Assembly: GCA_022709445.1 (NCBI GenBank)
Contig: JAKLIU010000121.1
Coordinates: forward strand, 1 to 6,212
Reading direction: 5' to 3'
From: Spirochaetota bacterium
Lineage (GTDB): Bacteria > Spirochaetota > Spirochaetia > Treponematales > UBA12059
Length of the DNA stretch: 6,212 bases
Shown here: positions 5,584-6,212 of the stretch, piece by piece
Layout of the letters: each line of letters begins with the position of its first letter
Numbering within the stretch: the first letter of the stretch is position 1
Translations under genes and position numbers: made by a program
Notes under the pieces: model-generated
The model's database searches: none
Told to the model about the DNA's origin: nothing
What the model saw: only the letters and a program-made list of their open reading frames with translations

Positions 5584-6212
5584 TCAATCGTCGCCTTCTT
5601 CTTCTTCGTCGTCGTCGTAGTCCGTGTCCGGCCCGTCCCGGGACGCGTCCCCGGGCGCCCGGTCGGCGTCACCGGTTCCCCGGCGGCCGGCTTCCGCCCG
5701 GCGGGCCTTCCGGACTTCCTTGCCGGGCAGGCCGGCCACCAGCACGGCCAGCTCTCCCTTGATATCGGCGCGGGAGGACAGTTCCGCGAGCACATCGGAA
5801 GCCGTGCCGCGCACGAACTCCTCGTGGATCTTGGTCATCTCGCGGCCGACGCAGACCTGCCTGCCCGGATCCACGCCGGCAATGTCCCCGAGGAGCCTGA
5901 GCACGCGGAAGGGAGACTCGTACATGACGAAGGCCTCCCCCCGGGACATGAGCTCGGCGACCCGGGCCCGCCTGCGCCCCGGTTTGGGCGAGGGAAAGCC
6001 GTCGAAGGTGACCGACTTGAAGAACAGCCCCGCGGCGGAGGCCAGGGCGGACAGGGCGCTGGGCCCGGGGATGGGCACCACGGCGTGCCCGGCCTCGCGG
6101 GCCAGGCTGGCGGCCATCACGCCCGGGTCGCTGATGCCCGGCGTGCCGGCGTCCGAGCAGTACGCCACGTCCCGGCCCTGGGCCAGGATGCCCAGGATGC
6201 GGGCCGAACCCT
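5584..6212 (-). CDS. rsmI: 16S rRNA (cytidine-1402-2'-O)-methyltransferase RsmI (5' end outside window)
   Basis: RsmI methylates the ribose of C1402 in the ribosomal P site using SAM. 208 residues are visible, and the frame is open at the window edge (GSARILGILAQGRD ...). GTG 6168 is internal, since family members have about 90 residues before the SDAGTP motif. Diagnostic tetrapyrrole-methylase-fold motifs are SDAGTPGISDPG (19-30), PIPGPSA (46-52), DGFPSPKPGRR (70-80), MYESPFRVL (96-104), REMTKIHEEFVRGT (123-136) and KGE (151-153). After the KGE strand the sequence runs into a tail of about 45 residues that is first Arg/Gly/Ala-rich and then strongly acidic (DYDDDEEEEGDD), which is not part of the catalytic fold. 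The gene ends 109 bases before flgM, which has its own promoter. Confidence 0.93.
   Translation of the reverse strand, partial: GSARILGILAQGRDVAYCSDAGTPGISDPGVMAASLAREAGHAVVPIPGPSALSALASAAGLFFKSVTFDGFPSPKPGRRRARVAELMSRGEAFVMYESPFRVLRLLGDIAGVDPGRQVCVGREMTKIHEEFVRGTASDVLAELSSRADIKGELAVLVAGLPGKEVRKARRAEAGRRGTGDADRAPGDASRDGPDTDYDDDEEEEGDD
5596..5616. repeat. Short trinucleotide repeat in the rsmI tail
   Basis: The + strand reads four TTC units (5596-5607) followed by three GTC units (5608-5616). On the - strand these encode the DDD/EEEE part of the RsmI acidic tail. Because the unit is three bases, slippage would alter the tail length without breaking the frame. Confidence 0.7.

Noticed and set aside
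1..6212. tRNA genes, rRNA, CRISPR arrays, insertion sequences.
   Set aside because: No cloverleaf, direct-repeat array, terminal inverted repeats or transposase motif was seen on either strand.

Overview
The window is a compact, visibly GC-rich bacterial segment with almost no non-coding DNA. The best taxonomic hint is a short FlgM-type anti-sigma factor behind a near-consensus sigma-28 promoter and next to rsmI. The FlgM N-terminus resembles, from memory, spirochaete FlgM proteins, so a flagellated member of the Spirochaetota is my best guess. This is inference; no rRNA or marker gene is present to settle it.

Layout. The left half (2-3147) reads on the + strand. It holds the 3' part of a gene for an extracytoplasmic protein built of three tandem domains resembling the SUOX/molybdopterin-oxidoreductase fold, with one CxxCH heme-type motif in the third. 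It is followed, with a 4-base overlap, by a single polypeptide that fuses both permease halves of a CUT1-type (MalF+MalG-like) ABC importer. The permease has no ATG, GTG or TTG at the right place and appears to start at CTG 1339. The right half (3144-6212) reads on the - strand, in the order rsmI (5' end outside the window), flgM, an iron-alcohol-dehydrogenase-like gene, and a TrmH/SpoU-family RNA methyltransferase gene. The two halves converge tail to tail and their stop codons share one palindromic CTAG at 3144-3147.

Regulation visible in the sequence. A sigma-28 promoter (-35 TAAACTAA, -10 GCCGATAC) drives flgM with a leader of about 20 nt. A strong intrinsic terminator (10-bp perfect stem, four-base loop, T6) follows flgM, only 28 nt before the dehydrogenase-like start codon. 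That gene and the methyltransferase gene therefore depend on terminator read-through or on a promoter inside flgM.

How the genes fit together. The + strand pair looks like part of a binding-protein-dependent import operon in which the heme/SUOX-like protein may be the extracytoplasmic partner; a separate solute-binding protein and the ATPase are not in the window. The - strand group mixes rRNA/tRNA modification with flagellar gene control. The most unusual points are the dehydrogenase-like protein, which has lost all four histidines of the family's metal/catalytic site, the triple-repeat heme protein, the fused permease, and its CTG start.
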